Shown: positions 45,609 through 56,717 of the stretch, one piece after another
How positions within the stretch are numbered: position 1 is the stretch's first letter
Layout of the letters: every line of letters starts with the position of its first letter
Assembly: GCF_029836165.1 (NCBI RefSeq)
Contig: NZ_JAOEBG010000001.1
Coordinates: 124,001-188,000, forward strand
Origin: Pseudomonas sp. GD04091
GTDB lineage: Bacteria > Pseudomonadota > Gammaproteobacteria > Pseudomonadales > Pseudomonadaceae
DNA: 64,000 nt
Reading direction: 5' to 3'
The notes under the pieces: model-generated
The model's input: only the letters and a program-made list of their open reading frames with translations
The model's database searches: none
Told to the model about the DNA's origin: nothing
Made by a program: the position numbers and the translations under genes

Positions 45609-45914
45609 TCAACTGATATCGAACAGTTTGTCGAAGTTGGAAATGGCCAGGATCTTGCGTACATCGGAACTCGTGTTGATCACGCTGATGCAGGCTTCCT
45701 CTCCGCCTTTGTAATCCCGCAAAAGCAGCAACATCCCTAACGCAGAGCTATCCAGATAGGTCGCTTCCTTGAGATCGATTACCACTGCGTCTGCAGACTT
45801 GGGCTGCTTCTCATAGGCGTTACGAAATTCCTGGTGCCGGCCAAAATCGAAGCGACCTTTGATCTTGATAGTCAGCTTTTTCCCGTCCGGAGAAAAAAAA
45901 GATTCGACTGCCAT
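45609..45914 (-). CDS. hsbA: Anti-sigma factor antagonist HsbA
   Basis: A 101-residue STAS-domain protein with the phosphorylatable serine in TYLDSSALGMLLLL (Ser56 or Ser57). HsbA in P. aeruginosa binds the anti-sigma factor FlgM, or a diguanylate cyclase, depending on its phosphorylation. It therefore tunes FliA activity and the swim/biofilm choice. It lies between fliJ and hsbR in the fli cluster. Confidence 0.9.
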   Translation of the reverse strand: MAVESFFSPDGKKLTIKIKGRFDFGRHQEFRNAYEKQPKSADAVVIDLKEATYLDSSALGMLLLLRDYKGGEEACISVINTSSDVRKILAISNFDKLFDIS

Positions 45915-46025
45915 ACGAGCGATTCCTTCGATGATGGCGAATGCGACCCCTGAAGGTTTAGCAGGCGCTGGCGGGAGGTGCAAGGCGCCCCCTCCGGGAG
46001 CCTTCCGGCGACAGATCGGCTCAGC

Positions 46026-46478
46026 CTAAGGCTGACCCTGGCGCGGCAGACGCTGGGACAGCTCGTCGAGCAGCTTCTGCTCACGCTTGTCCTCGGCCCT
46101 GCGGGCCTCGTCCAGGTAGCGCTGCACCAGCTTGCGCAACCCTTCGACCCTGGCATAGGCCTGCTGCCAGGTGTTGCGGGCGTTGTTGAGGTTGTTCTGG
46201 TGCCAGCTCATGCTCTGGCGCTGCTGGGTCATGGCCGTTTCCAGCTGCCCCAGGAAGCGCTGATAGTTGACCAGCCAGTTACCGTCGACCCCTTGCGAGC
46301 CACGGTTGATCCACTGCTGCTGGTACGCCTCGCGAAAACGCTCGAGCTCGGCCAGCTTGGCCTGGGCGTCGCTCAGCAGCTTCTGGAAATGCCCCAGGCG
46401 CTGGGCAGCCTTGCGTTCGGCCTCCTCGGCCATCTCGACCACTGGCGCCAGACGCGCGGCTCGGCTGGGCTGGCTCAT
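46026..46478 (-). CDS. fliJ: Flagellar export chaperone FliJ
   Basis: A 150-residue helical coiled-coil protein rich in Gln, Arg and Glu (KAAQRLGHFQKLLSDAQAKL, RQSMSWHQNNLNNARNTWQQ). It acts as a central stalk for the FliI ATPase and a chaperone escort. It begins 6 bases after the fliI stop. Confidence 0.9.
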   Translation of the reverse strand: MSQPSRAARLAPVVEMAEEAERKAAQRLGHFQKLLSDAQAKLAELERFREAYQQQWINRGSQGVDGNWLVNYQRFLGQLETAMTQQRQSMSWHQNNLNNARNTWQQAYARVEGLRKLVQRYLDEARRAEDKREQKLLDELSQRLPRQGQP

Positions 46479-46484
46479 GGCCTA

Positions 46485-47840
46485 TCAGCCCGCCGGCGGT
46501 GCGAAGATCGCACCCAGCTGTTCACGGCTCTGGGCCATGCCGACGTTTTCATCCAGGCGCTGGCGCAGGAAATCCACCAGCTTGGACTGCAGGGCAATGG
46601 CCAGGTCGGTTTCCGGATCGCCGCCGGCCACATAGGCGCCGACGCTGATCAGGTCGCGACTCTGCGACAGGCGCGACCACAGCTGCTTGAACTTCTGCGC
46701 CTGGCGCAGGTGGTCCGGATCGACCACCTGAGGCATGACCCGGCTGATCGACGCCTCGATATCGATGGCCGGATAGTGGCCTTCCTCGGCCAGACGCCGG
46801 GACAGCACGAAGTGACCGTCGAGCACCCCACGCGCCGAGTCGGCGATGGGGTCCTGCTGATCATCCCCCTCGGACAGCACCGTGTAGAACGCGGTGATCG
46901 AGCCCCCTCCGGGCTCGCCATTACCCGCGCGCTCCACCAACTTGGGCAGCTTGGCGAACACCGACGGCGGATAGCCGCGCGTGGCCGGCGGTTCGCCGAT
47001 GGCCAGGGCGATTTCGCGCTGGGCCTGGGCAAACCGGGTCAGCGAATCCATCAACAACAGCACGTTCTTGCCCTTGTCGCGGAAATACTCGGCGATGCGC
47101 GTGCAGTACATCGCCGCGCGCAGACGCATCAAAGGCGCGTCATCCGCTGGCGAGGCCACCACCACCGAGCGCTTGAGCCCCTCCTCACCGAGGATGTGCT
47201 CGATGAATTCCTTCACCTCCCGCCCCCGTTCGCCGATCAGGCCGACCACGATGATCTCGGCCTCGGTGAATCGCGTCATCATGCCCAGCAGCACCGACTT
47301 GCCGACACCGGTACCGGCGAACAGACCCAGACGCTGACCACGACCGACCGTGAGCAAGCCATTGATGCTGCGGATACCGACATCCAGCGGCTGGCTGATC
47401 GGGTCGCGATTGAGCGGGTTGATGATCGGGCCGTCCATCGGCACCCAATCCTCGGCCTTCATCCCGCCCTTGCCGTCCAGCGCACGGCCGGCGCCATCGA
47501 GTACCCTGCCGAGCATGCTCATGCCCATGGGCAGGCGGCCGCTGTCGTCCAGCGGCACCACACGGGCGCCAGGAGCCAGGCCCACGATGCTGCCAACGGG
47601 CATGAGGAACACCTTGCTGCCGGCGAAGCCCATGACCTCCGCCTCCACCTGCACCGGGTGGTAGCTGTCGTCATTGATCACCAGGCAGCGACTGCCCACC
47701 GCCGCGCGCAGGCCCTCGGCCTCGAGGGTGAGGCCGACCATGCGCAGCAGGCGCCCTTCGACGATCGGTTGGTCGGGCAGTTTCACCGCGTCGGCGTAGC
47801 CCTCCAGGCGCTTGCCGAAACTGGTGCGATCAAGGCGCAT
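46485..47840 (-). CDS. fliI: Flagellar export ATPase FliI
   Basis: A 451-residue F1-like ATPase. Walker A is [17 protein letters not shown], Walker B lies in [20 protein letters not shown], and [20 protein letters not shown] is the FliI signature. Start MRLDRTSFG at 47840 overlaps the fliH stop by 11 bases. Confidence 0.96.
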   Translation of the reverse strand: MRLDRTSFGKRLEGYADAVKLPDQPIVEGRLLRMVGLTLEAEGLRAAVGSRCLVINDDSYHPVQVEAEVMGFAGSKVFLMPVGSIVGLAPGARVVPLDDSGRLPMGMSMLGRVLDGAGRALDGKGGMKAEDWVPMDGPIINPLNRDPISQPLDVGIRSINGLLTVGRGQRLGLFAGTGVGKSVLLGMMTRFTEAEIIVVGLIGERGREVKEFIEHILGEEGLKRSVVVASPADDAPLMRLRAAMYCTRIAEYFRDKGKNVLLLMDSLTRFAQAQREIALAIGEPPATRGYPPSVFAKLPKLVERAGNGEPGGGSITAFYTVLSEGDDQQDPIADSARGVLDGHFVLSRRLAEEGHYPAIDIEASISRVMPQVVDPDHLRQAQKFKQLWSRLSQSRDLISVGAYVAGGDPETDLAIALQSKLVDFLRQRLDENVGMAQSREQLGAIFAPPAG

Positions 47841-48603
47841 CGGTTTCACCTGCAGGCGCGTCGACCTCGACATGGATATCGGCGGCCGCAGGGTGCAGGG
47901 CCTGATCGTGAGACTGGTCGAAGAGCTGTGCCACGGCCTTCTCGATCCGGGTTTCCATGGTCGCATCGATGCGGCTGTGGGCCGTTTCGATGCGGCAGCC
48001 GCCTGGCAGCAGCGCTTCGTCCTCGAGCAGCTTCCAGTTTTCCTCGTGGCGCTCGCGCAAAGCCTTGGCCAGCTCGAAGTCCTGGGGGTTGAGATGAATG
48101 CGGATGTTGTCGGCCCCCATCGGCAGCAGCTTCAACGCTTCGCGCAGGACGTGGGTGATCTGGCTCGAATCGCTGCGCAGCTCACGGCCGATGACCTGGC
48201 GTGCGATACCTGCCACCAGGAGCACCAGTGCCTTCTCGATCTGGGTGTCCTGCTCGGCGATCGGTTCGAGCAGATGGCTCATGATCTGTTCGAGGCTGGC
48301 CAACTTGGCCGCCAGGGCCACCTCGGCCTCCTGCCGTACCTTCAGCTGAGTGCTGTGGAAACCCTCGCGCTCGCCTGTGGCGAAGCCTTCGTTGTAAGCC
48401 TCCTGGCGGATGGCTTCGAGCTCTTCGAGGGTCAGTGGCTGGACTTCGTCCAGCGGCACCTCTTCGACTTCTTCCTCGACGATGTCCGGCTCCGGCTCGG
48501 GTTCTGGCTCAGGTTCCGGGTCGAAGCTGGGCAGCGCCCACACATCCACGCCCTCGAGGTCGCGGGCACGGATCAGGTCACTGGGGTGTTCGGTGGTGGA
48601 CAT
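47830..48603 (-). CDS. fliH: Flagellar export regulator FliH
   Basis: A 257-residue negative regulator and anchor of FliI. The N-terminal region has a Pro-Glu repeat ([13 protein letters not shown]) and an acidic stretch that interacts with the C-ring. The middle is coiled coil, and the C-terminus resembles V/F-ATPase stalk subunits ([36 protein letters not shown]). The fliG-fliH gap holds a REP pair. Confidence 0.93.
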   Translation of the reverse strand: MSTTEHPSDLIRARDLEGVDVWALPSFDPEPEPEPEPEPDIVEEEVEEVPLDEVQPLTLEELEAIRQEAYNEGFATGEREGFHSTQLKVRQEAEVALAAKLASLEQIMSHLLEPIAEQDTQIEKALVLLVAGIARQVIGRELRSDSSQITHVLREALKLLPMGADNIRIHLNPQDFELAKALRERHEENWKLLEDEALLPGGCRIETAHSRIDATMETRIEKAVAQLFDQSHDQALHPAAADIHVEVDAPAGETDAP

Positions 48604-48641
48604 GCTGGCAGCTTCTCAAATCGTGTTCAGCCAACGCAGCC

Positions 48642-48732
48642 CTGTGGGAGCGGGTTTACCCGCGAAAGCGTCGGCAGGGACAACACCCTCGCCCGGGCTG
48701 GCGCATTCGCGGGTAAACCCGCTCCCACACGG
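48642..48732. repeat. REP pair between fliG and fliH
   Basis: Arms CTGTGGGAGCGGGTTTACCC and GGGTAAACCCGCTCCCACAC are inverted around a spacer of about 40 bases. It lies inside an otherwise tight operon and could affect message stability. Confidence 0.85.
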
Positions 48733-48761
48733 GGCGACAGTCCGGGCGATCAGGCAACCGC

Positions 48762-49781
48762 TTAAATCATTTCCTCGGCGCCCTTGCCGCCGAGCACGAT
48801 CTCGCCGGCCTCGGCCATGCGACGGGCGATGGTGAGGATTTCCTTCTGCGCCGTTTCCACGTCGCTGACCCGCACCGGCCCCTTGGCCTCCAGGTCGTCG
48901 CGCAGCAGTTCGGACGCACGCTTGGACATGTTCTTGAAGATCTTGTCCTTGACTCGCTCGTCGGCGCCCTTGAGCGACACCACCAGCACGTCGGAGGACA
49001 CTTCGCGCAGCAGCGCCTGGATGCCACGGTCGTCGACATCGGCCAGGTTGTTGAAGACGAACATCAAGTCCTCGATCTGCTCCGACAGGTCGCTGTCGAT
49101 CTCGCGGATCGCGTCCATCAGCGCGCCTTCCACCGAGCTGTCGAGGAAGTTCATGATGTCGGCGGCGCGCTTGATGCCACCCAGGGTGGTACGCGCGGCG
49201 TTGGAATTGCCGGAGAACTGCTTCTCGAGGATCTGGTTCAGTTCCTTGAGCGCCGCCGGCTGCACGGTGTTGAGCGACGACACGCGCAGGACGATGTCCA
49301 GGCGCACCTTGTGGTCGAAGTTGCTCAGCACCTCGCCGGCCTGGTCAGGGTCGAGGTAGGCGACCACGATCGCCTGGATCTGCGGGTGCTCGTAGCGGAT
49401 GACATCGGCCACGGCACGCGGCTCCATCCACTTGAGGCTGTCCAGGCCGCTGGTGTTGCCACCCAGCAGGATGCGGTCGATCAGGCCGTTGGCCTTGTCC
49501 TCGCCCAGGGCCTGGTTGAGCATCTTGCGAATGTAGCCGTCGGAACCGACGCCCAAGCTGGTCTGGTCGCCGACGATCTCGACGAACTCGCTCATCACCT
49601 GCTCGACCTGCTCGCGATGGACGTTGCCCATCTGCGCCATGGCCACGCCGACCCGCTGCACTTCCTTGGGCCCCATGTGGCGCAGGACCTGCGCGGCGTC
49701 GGTCTCGCCGAGCGAGAGCAGGAGGATCGCCGCCTTGTCGACGCGGCTCAGCTTGGCGGTAATGGCTCGATTGTCACTCAT
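48762..49781 (-). CDS. fliG: Flagellar motor switch protein FliG
   Basis: A 339-residue C-ring protein. The N-terminal domain (KAAILLLSLGETDAAQVLRH) contacts FliF. The C-terminal domain contains the stator-facing charged helix (LLREVSSDVLVVSLKGADER, then VKDKIFKNMSKRASELLRDD). The start overlaps the fliF stop by 8 bases. Confidence 0.96.
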   Translation of the reverse strand: MSDNRAITAKLSRVDKAAILLLSLGETDAAQVLRHMGPKEVQRVGVAMAQMGNVHREQVEQVMSEFVEIVGDQTSLGVGSDGYIRKMLNQALGEDKANGLIDRILLGGNTSGLDSLKWMEPRAVADVIRYEHPQIQAIVVAYLDPDQAGEVLSNFDHKVRLDIVLRVSSLNTVQPAALKELNQILEKQFSGNSNAARTTLGGIKRAADIMNFLDSSVEGALMDAIREIDSDLSEQIEDLMFVFNNLADVDDRGIQALLREVSSDVLVVSLKGADERVKDKIFKNMSKRASELLRDDLEAKGPVRVSDVETAQKEILTIARRMAEAGEIVLGGKGAEEMI

Positions 49782-51552
49782 CGGCGTTGATCCACTCTTT
49801 CACGACCTGGGCCACCCGGCCCGGGTCTTCGGCCACCAGGCCCTTGATTGCGTTGAGCTGCGCCTCGTAACCCTCGCTCGGGCTCGGCAACAGAATGCTT
49901 GTCGGGCCACCCAGGCTGACGCGGTCGTTGGCCAGTTCGCCATCCAGACCGATCATGCCGCCCAGCTCCATGTCGCTGTCCGTGGCAGCCTGCTTGCCAC
50001 CACCGGTGATGTTGTTGAGTACCGGACGCAGCACGCCGAACACCAGCACCAGGATGAACAGCACGCCCAGCACCTGCTTGACGATGTCCCAGAACCACGG
50101 CTGCGAGTAGAACGGAATATCGACCAGCTCGTCCCCCCGATCGGCGGCGAACGGCACGTTGATCACGGTGACGCTGTCGCCGCGACTGGCATCGAAGCCC
50201 ACCGCGTCCTGCACCAGGCGGGTGAAGCGCGCCAGGTCCTCGGCGCCCCATGGGGCGCGGGTCGCTTCGCCGGTGGCGGCGTCGAGCTTGACCTGATCAT
50301 CCACCACCACGGCAACCGACAGGCGAGTCAGACGCCCCTGCTGCTGGCGAGTGTGGCTGATGGAGCGATCCAGCTCGAAGTTCTTGGTGCTCTGCTGACG
50401 CTTGTCGCTTGGATACGGCGCGAGCATCGGCTGGCCGGTGGCCGGGTCCATGATCTGCTGGCCGTTGGCATCCACCAGCGGCTGGCCAGGCTGGATGGCA
50501 CCGGCTGGCGTGGCGGCGGCACGGGCGTTCTCAGGCGCGGCGGCGCCGGCCGGCGGCTGGTTGCTCAGCGCGCCCGGCACGCCTTGCGGGCCCTGGCTGC
50601 TGGCACGCTGCTCATCGACCGACTGCTCGCTGCGCAGCGCGGGCTGATCGGGATTGAACTGTTCGGAGGTGGACTCCACGGCACTGAAATCGACGTCGGT
50701 AGAGACTTCCGCCTTGTACCGGTCGTTGCCCAGCACTGGCTGCAGGATGTTGTGCACACGCTGGGTGAGCATGCCTTCCATGCGGCGGCTGTAGTCGAAC
50801 TGCTTGCCGGCCATGGTCAGGGCGGTGTCCTGCAGTTGGTCGGACAGCAGGTTGCCCTTCTGGTCGACCACGGTCACCTGCGACTTGTCCAGCTCCGGAA
50901 CGCTGGTAGCCACCAGGTTGACGATGGCCATGACCTGGCCGGCTTCCAGGCTGCGGCCCGGGTACAGCTCGACCAGTACCGAAGCGCTGGGCTTGCGCTC
51001 GTCACGGACGAACACCGAGCTTTTCGGGATCGCCAGGTGCACACGGGCGGCCTTGACGTTGTTCAGGCTCGACACGGTGCGCGCCAGCTCGCCTTCCAGT
51101 CCGCGGCGGTAGCGGGTGGCCTCCATGAACTGGCTGGTACCCAGGCCCTGGTCCTTGTCGAGCAGTTCGAAGCCGACGTTGCCATCGCTCGGCGCCACGC
51201 CGGCGGCCGCCAGTTTCAGGCGCGCGCGGGAGAGGTCGTCGGCCTTGACCAGCAGGGCGCCGGAGTTCGGCTCCACGCGATAGGGAATGTCGGCCGCGGT
51301 CAGCGCGTCCACCACCTGCTTGGTGTCCATGCCCGCCAGGCTGCCGTACAGCGGCCGGTAGTCGGGCTGCTGCGACCAGAGCACCACGGCAAAGCCGATG
51401 GCCACGCTGGCGGCCAGGCCGACCAGCAGGCCGACCTGACGCAGCATGGGCATCTGCGAAATGTTTTCCAGGAACGCCATGCCGAACAGCGGCGGCTTGG
51501 CGGCTGGCGGGCCACTTTTGGCGGGGGCGTTATCGACGACTGCTTCGGCCAT
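49774..51552 (-). CDS. fliF: Flagellar MS-ring protein FliF
   Basis: A 592-residue ring protein with two membrane helices: one near the N-terminus (VGLLVGLAASVAIGFAVVLW) and one near the C-terminus (QVLGVLFILVLVFGVL). The periplasmic ring-building domains start with QPDYRPLYGSLAGMDTKQVV. The cytoplasmic tail binds FliG. Confidence 0.96.
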   Translation of the reverse strand: MAEAVVDNAPAKSGPPAAKPPLFGMAFLENISQMPMLRQVGLLVGLAASVAIGFAVVLWSQQPDYRPLYGSLAGMDTKQVVDALTAADIPYRVEPNSGALLVKADDLSRARLKLAAAGVAPSDGNVGFELLDKDQGLGTSQFMEATRYRRGLEGELARTVSSLNNVKAARVHLAIPKSSVFVRDERKPSASVLVELYPGRSLEAGQVMAIVNLVATSVPELDKSQVTVVDQKGNLLSDQLQDTALTMAGKQFDYSRRMEGMLTQRVHNILQPVLGNDRYKAEVSTDVDFSAVESTSEQFNPDQPALRSEQSVDEQRASSQGPQGVPGALSNQPPAGAAAPENARAAATPAGAIQPGQPLVDANGQQIMDPATGQPMLAPYPSDKRQQSTKNFELDRSISHTRQQQGRLTRLSVAVVVDDQVKLDAATGEATRAPWGAEDLARFTRLVQDAVGFDASRGDSVTVINVPFAADRGDELVDIPFYSQPWFWDIVKQVLGVLFILVLVFGVLRPVLNNITGGGKQAATDSDMELGGMIGLDGELANDRVSLGGPTSILLPSPSEGYEAQLNAIKGLVAEDPGRVAQVVKEWINADE

Positions 51553-51568
51553 GACTCAACTCTCGCCC

Positions 51569-51901
51569 TTAAACCGGCATCTGCATGATGTCCTGGTACG
51601 CCTGTACCAGCTTGTTGCGCACCTGGGTCAGGGCCTGGAACGAAACCGAGGCCTTCTGCGAGGCGATCATCACGTCGGTGAGGTCGACGCCGCTCTTGCC
51701 GATTTCGAAGGCGTTGGCCAACTGACTGGAAGCCTGTTGCGTTTCATGCACCTTGCCAATGGCCTGGCCGAGCATGTCGGCAAAGCTGCTCTGCCCTGGC
51801 GCCAGCTCAGGGGCGGCAGCCACCTTGGGCAGCGACATGGCCTCGGCCTGCATGGCGCGCATGTCCAACATCAGACGATTGAATTCAACACCTTGGGTCA
51901 T
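51569..51901 (-). CDS. fliE: Flagellar hook-basal body protein FliE
   Basis: A 110-residue small rod-junction protein. Start MTQGVEFNR at 51901; the conserved C-terminal region is [20 protein letters not shown] then [14 protein letters not shown]. It is the first gene of fliEFGHIJ. Confidence 0.95.
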   Translation of the reverse strand: MTQGVEFNRLMLDMRAMQAEAMSLPKVAAAPELAPGQSSFADMLGQAIGKVHETQQASSQLANAFEIGKSGVDLTDVMIASQKASVSFQALTQVRNKLVQAYQDIMQMPV

Positions 51902-51960
51902 GGACTTCTCTCTCCGGCAGCCACATTTTTTTGACACTCATGCGGCGGATAGGCTGGAGC

Positions 51961-51977
51961 TAGCAAGAGAAGTGCCA
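51961..51977 (-). promoter_or_regulatory. Sigma-54 promoter of fliEFGHIJ
   Basis: Minus-strand reading gives TGGCAC-TTCTC-TTGCTA, a perfect match to the sigma-54 consensus, 59 bases upstream of fliE. Confidence 0.9.
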
Positions 51978-52007
51978 GCCAGCCCGACAAACATTCAGAA
52001 CGATGTA

Positions 52008-53384
52008 TCAGCCGAACAGGCTGGCCTCGACATCGAGCCCGGCGTCGCGCATCTGCGCAAGCTTGTAGCGCAGGGTGCGCGGGCTGATGCCCAGGCGCTC
52101 GGCGGCCTCCTTGCGACGCCCACGCTCGGCGCGCAACGTGTCGATGATCATCTGGAACTCGTGACGGCGCATGTCATCGCCCAGGGCTCCGGTTTCAGCG
52201 ACCGCGTCGGGCGATAATGGCTCAATAATGGCCTCGCTCGGGACCGACAAGGGAATGGCGCCGGCCAGACAGAAATCCGCCGCTTCGATCACGCCGCCCT
52301 GCTGCAGGATCAGCGCCCGCTGCAAGGCGTTATCCAGTTCGCGCACGTTGCCGGGCCAGGCGTGAGCCAGCAGGCTGGCGCGCGCCCCGGCGGACAAGCT
52401 GACCTGCGCATGGCGCATCTTCGCCACATGACGCGCCAGCAGGCGTTCGGCGAGCGGCAGGATATCGGCGGGGCGCTCGCGCAATGCGCGCCACGCCATG
52501 GGGAACACCGAAAGACGGTAGTACAGGTCTTCGCGGAAGCGCCCCGCGGCCACCTCACCCGCGAGGTCGCGGTTGGTGGTGGCGAGCACGCGGATATCCA
52601 GGGCAATCGGCTTGCGTCCACCGACGCGCTCGACCTCGCGCTCCTGCAGCACACGCAGCAGCTTCGCCTGGAGCCCCAACGGCATTTCGGAAATCTCGTC
52701 CAGCAGCAAGGTGCCGCCGTCCGCCTGCTCGAACTTGCCGGTCTGAGCGGCGATGGCACCGGTGAATGCGCCCTTTTCGTGGCCGAACAGCGTGGCTTCG
52801 AGCATGTTGTCGGGGATCGCCGCGCAGTTGATCGCCACGAACGCCTGGCCGGACCTCGGCGACTGCTGATGGATATAGCGCGCCAGCACTTCCTTGCCGG
52901 TGCCCGACTCGCCGGAGATGAGCACGGTGGAGTCGCTGCGGGCAACCCGCGCCGCCAACTCGAGCAGTTGCCGGCTGGCCGGCTCGCAGGCAACCGGCCC
53001 CTCATCCTCGGCCACCGCACCGCTTCCGGCGCCGTGACGCGCCACCAGGCTGAGCAGGGCCTTGGGCTCGAACGGCTTGACCAGGTAGTCGACGGCCCCT
53101 TGACGCATGGCGTCCACCGCCCGCTCGACCGCCGCGTGCGCAGTCATCAACAGCACAGGCAACTGCGGATGCTGACGCCGCAACTGCCCAAGCAGCTGGT
53201 GACCATCCATCCCCGGCATGTTCACGTCGCTGACCACCAGCCCGAACGCTTCCTCGGTCACCGCCCGCAAGGCCTCCTCCGCACTGCCGACGGCGCGATG
53301 GGCGAAACCGCCGATCTCCAGGGTGTCGGCCAGTGCCTGGCGCAGAACGCGATCATCCTCGACCAGCAGGACCTTGACGCTCAT
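52008..53384 (-). CDS. fleR: Sigma-54 response regulator FleR
   Basis: A 458-residue NtrC-type activator. The receiver phospho-Asp is in LVVSDVNMPGMDG. The AAA+ domain has Walker [14 protein letters not shown], the sigma-54 contact loop GAFTGA and Walker B DGGTLLLDEISEMP. The C-terminal Fis-type helix-turn-helix is ERLGISPRTLRYKLAQMRDA. With FleS it drives class III flagellar genes. The start overlaps the fleS stop by 4 bases. Confidence 0.95.
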   Translation of the reverse strand: MSVKVLLVEDDRVLRQALADTLEIGGFAHRAVGSAEEALRAVTEEAFGLVVSDVNMPGMDGHQLLGQLRRQHPQLPVLLMTAHAAVERAVDAMRQGAVDYLVKPFEPKALLSLVARHGAGSGAVAEDEGPVACEPASRQLLELAARVARSDSTVLISGESGTGKEVLARYIHQQSPRSGQAFVAINCAAIPDNMLEATLFGHEKGAFTGAIAAQTGKFEQADGGTLLLDEISEMPLGLQAKLLRVLQEREVERVGGRKPIALDIRVLATTNRDLAGEVAAGRFREDLYYRLSVFPMAWRALRERPADILPLAERLLARHVAKMRHAQVSLSAGARASLLAHAWPGNVRELDNALQRALILQQGGVIEAADFCLAGAIPLSVPSEAIIEPLSPDAVAETGALGDDMRRHEFQMIIDTLRAERGRRKEAAERLGISPRTLRYKLAQMRDAGLDVEASLFG

Positions 53385-54598
53385 CGACCGCCCTCCCCTT
53401 CACCACCGATCAGCGGCAGCACCACCGTCACGCAGGTCCCGCGCCCGACCTTCGAACGCACGCGCAGCGTGCCACGATGCGCGCGCACCACCGCCTGCAC
53501 CACTGCCAACCCCAGCCCTGTGCCGGTGGCCTTGGTGGTGAGGAAAGGCTCTCCCAAACGCGCCAGCAACTGCGCGTCGATGCCACTGCCGGCGTCACTG
53601 ACACACAAATGCAGGGCATCCTCGCGACGCAGCAGGTGGACTTTCAGGCGGGCTGGTTCAGGGCTGGCCTGCAGGGCGTTCTCGATCAGGTTGAGCAACG
53701 CCCCCACCAGCGTGTCGCGGTTGCACAGCAACTCACCCAGATGACTGTCGCACTGCCAGCGCACCGCATGCCCTTGCACGTGAGCCTGGGCCGCCTGCTG
53801 CAACGCCTGGAACAATGCCTTGGGCGTGAGCCGATCGTTGAGCGGCAGCTCGCCACGGGCGAATACCAGCATGTCGCGAACCTGATGTTCCAGCTCGTGC
53901 AGGCGCTCCTTGAGATTACCGGCGAAGCGTTGCCGGGTTTCCTCGGGCAACGCCTGTGTCGAATCAGCCAGGTGGCTGGCATAAAGCATGGCGGCCGAGA
54001 GCGGCGTGCGGATCTGATGGGCCAGGGAAGCGACCATGCGCCCCAGTGCCGACAGCCGCTCGTGGCGCGCCAGCTGATCCTGCAGGCGTCGGGTTTCGGT
54101 CAGGTCGTTGAGCAGCACCAGCTGGCCAGGTTCCGCATCCAGGGAACAGGTGGCAATCGACAGGCGCCGCCCGTCGCGCAGGGAAACCTCATGGCCGTCG
54201 TCCTCGCGCGGCGCGAAGCTGCGGGCGATCACCTGGCGCCACAACAGGCCGACCAGCGGCTCGCCGAGCAACTGGCAGGCCGCCGGGTTGGCCTCGCGCA
54301 CATAGCCCTCGACATCGATCACGATCACCCCGCCCGGCAGCAGGTCCAGCAGGTTCTGCAGGCGATTGGCCAGGCGCTCCTTCTCGTCCAGCTCGGCCAT
54401 GCGCTGGGCACTGACCACCGCCAGCTCGCCCTTGAGCTCGCTGACCCGGGCCTCGAGCATGTTGTAGGAGTGGCTGAGCTGGGAGGAAACCTGATCGAAC
54501 AGGGCGAATGCCTGCTCAAGACCCTGCCGGCTTTCCTGCTCGAGCGGGGTGTGCCCGCGCAGATCGGGGGCATGGGAACTGTGGGCGGCCTGGGGCAT
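53381..54598 (-). CDS. fleS: Sensor kinase FleS
   Basis: A 405-residue soluble histidine kinase. An N-terminal coiled coil leads to a PAS domain (LLDLLPGGVIVIDVEGYVRE). HisKA has the phospho-His in ASLAHQIRTPLSAAMLYASH, and the HATPase domain has LIENALQASPEP and GTGLGLAVVQAV. There is no membrane helix, so it senses an internal cue. ATG at 54598 follows GAGAG; another ATG at 54613 lacks a clear site. Confidence 0.94.
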   Translation of the reverse strand: MPQAAHSSHAPDLRGHTPLEQESRQGLEQAFALFDQVSSQLSHSYNMLEARVSELKGELAVVSAQRMAELDEKERLANRLQNLLDLLPGGVIVIDVEGYVREANPAACQLLGEPLVGLLWRQVIARSFAPREDDGHEVSLRDGRRLSIATCSLDAEPGQLVLLNDLTETRRLQDQLARHERLSALGRMVASLAHQIRTPLSAAMLYASHLADSTQALPEETRQRFAGNLKERLHELEHQVRDMLVFARGELPLNDRLTPKALFQALQQAAQAHVQGHAVRWQCDSHLGELLCNRDTLVGALLNLIENALQASPEPARLKVHLLRREDALHLCVSDAGSGIDAQLLARLGEPFLTTKATGTGLGLAVVQAVVRAHRGTLRVRSKVGRGTCVTVVLPLIGGEGEGGR

Positions 54599-54651
54599 CG
54601 TGCTCTCTCGCATGGCTGACCGTCATAAAAACGGTATGTTGCCAGCGGTGT

Positions 54652-54667
54652 AGCAATAGCCGTGCCG
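54652..54667 (-). promoter_or_regulatory. Sigma-54 promoter of fleSR
   Basis: Minus-strand reading gives CGGCAC-GGCTA-TTGCT with exact spacing, about 54 bases upstream of fleS. This agrees with FleQ/RpoN control of fleSR. Confidence 0.82.
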
Positions 54668-54686
54668 GAGATGGGGATTTGAAACG

Positions 54687-54744
54687 GCATCGCCGGCAAG
54701 CCCACCCCACAGCATGCATCCGCGGGACAGTCTTGCCGGCGATG
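54687..54744. repeat. Palindromic REP-like element after fleQ
   Basis: Arms CATCGCCGGCAAGCCC and CTTGCCGGCGATGG are inverted, lying just downstream of the fleQ stop. Confidence 0.65.
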
Positions 54745-54760
54745 GAAGCCGGGCAGGCTA

Positions 54761-56236
<1,476 letters not shown>

Positions 56237-56349
56237 GCAATTGCAACTTCCCTAGTCATATCGGCGCCCGGAGGGCGTGCACGACATCATTCCGACTGAA
56301 TGGTCAGTGTTCGGACGTCTGAATTTCGAAAACAGCCACTAGTTAAGTC

Positions 56350-56386
56350 AAAAAGGCCTGCACAGTCAAATTTATGGCGCCTTTTG
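56350..56386 (-). terminator. Possible terminator after fliT
   Basis: On the minus strand an AAAAGGC arm pairs with GCCTTTT after a loop of about 20 bases and runs into a T-tract. It lies just below the fliT stop, before fleQ. Confidence 0.45.
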
Positions 56387-56402
56387 CTCAGTCCGGTGCA
56401 TC

Positions 56403-56699
56403 TTAACTGAACAAATGGTAAACCTTCGAAGCATTCTTTGCTTGATTGATCTGGGTCATCTCATCGGCGATTGCCTGGCGCTCGCCCGTGGTCACGCTGA
56501 CCAGTTCGCCGTACAGCTGCAGCAACCCTTCCAGCCGCTCCCGGACTATCGCCTCGTCCAGCATCGACGCCTTGAGCATGTCATCGATGCAACCGCGGCA
56601 GGCTTCATCGAGCCTGCCGATAGCCTCCCAGTCACGCGCGCCCAAGGCCTCGAGCAGGGCATCGCGGGTCTCGTCGAATCGTTGCAGCTCGCTGTTCAC
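56403..56699 (-). CDS. fliT: Flagellar chaperone FliT-like protein
   Basis: A 98-residue all-helical protein downstream of fliS, in the place of FliT, the FliD chaperone. It begins MNSELQRFDETRDALLEALG, has a helical middle (VRERLEGLLQLYGELVSVTT) and ends NASKVYHLFS. Similarity to enterobacterial FliT is weak at sequence level, and the name relies on position and size. Confidence 0.75.
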   Translation of the reverse strand: MNSELQRFDETRDALLEALGARDWEAIGRLDEACRGCIDDMLKASMLDEAIVRERLEGLLQLYGELVSVTTGERQAIADEMTQINQAKNASKVYHLFS

Positions 56700-56717
56700 C
56701 TTGCTCTCCTTGCCGGC

